Positions 6,028 to 6,031 of a stretch of DNA of 6,031 nt are shown piece by piece; the stretch's first letter is position 1; each line of letters starts with the position of its first letter. The position numbers were made by a program, and so were the translations under genes. The notes under the pieces are model-generated. The model was not told the DNA's origin. It ran no database searches and saw nothing but the letters and a program-made list of their open reading frames with translations. This DNA is from Rubrivivax sp. (GTDB lineage Bacteria; Pseudomonadota; Gammaproteobacteria; Burkholderiales; Burkholderiaceae_C): positions 1-6,031 of the forward strand of contig JAIXSD010000688.1 in assembly GCA_027484885.1 (NCBI GenBank), read 5' to 3'.

Positions 6028-6031
6028 CCGG

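Noticed and set aside
1..6031. Defence island, CRISPR array, insertion sequence or phage remnant
   Set aside because: I looked for repeat-spacer arrays, transposase or integrase motifs and terminal inverted repeats on both strands and found none. Every sizeable frame is explained by housekeeping-type genes or their shadows.

Overview
The window is GC-rich, densely packed bacterial chromosome. The best guess is a betaproteobacterium of the order Burkholderiales. The strongest clue is a phasin at the right end that closely resembles Cupriavidus-type PhaP, which implies that the organism stores polyhydroxyalkanoate (PHA). No mobile element, CRISPR array, tRNA or rRNA was seen. The genes look like ordinary core or near-core metabolism rather than a defence or mobile island.

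Layout from left to right. (1) Positions 1-866, minus strand: the first 288 codons of an unrecognised exported protein that runs off the left edge. It has a strong ribosome binding site and a signal peptide. (2) Positions 867-991: a short gap with a 10-bp perfect hairpin just past the end of the next gene cluster. (3) Positions 992-4142, minus strand: a compact three-gene cluster, transcribed as nitroreductase, then NhaD-type Na+/H+ antiporter, then D-2-hydroxyacid dehydrogenase. The first two genes overlap by 8 nt. The last two are 15 nt apart, and the NhaD stop codon overlaps the Shine-Dalgarno of the dehydrogenase, so translational coupling is likely. (4) Positions 4143-4239: a short purine/pyrimidine-skewed spacer. 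(5) Positions 4240-5187, minus strand: a bacterial histone-deacetylase-fold (class IV/HDAC11-like) deacylase with all expected zinc and catalytic residues. (6) Positions 5188-5431: a divergent regulatory region. (7) Positions 5432-5989, plus strand: phasin phaP, with a hairpin beyond it at the right edge.

The most informative non-coding segment is the phaP control region. It holds a sigma70-like promoter (TTGCAA, 16 bp, TATACT), a perfect 8+3+8 inverted repeat just upstream of the -35, and a perfect 7+1+7 inverted repeat at the predicted transcription start. Both repeats carry TTGC...GCAA cores, as expected for operators of the PHA-responsive repressor PhaR. A small GC hairpin abuts the phaP Shine-Dalgarno.

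Functionally, the phasin coats PHA granules. The nitroreductase and hydroxyacid dehydrogenase are NAD(P)H-linked reductases sharing a transcript with a cation/proton antiporter, so redox and ion homeostasis is a reasonable but unproven common theme. I see no clear evidence for an undescribed multi-gene system here.
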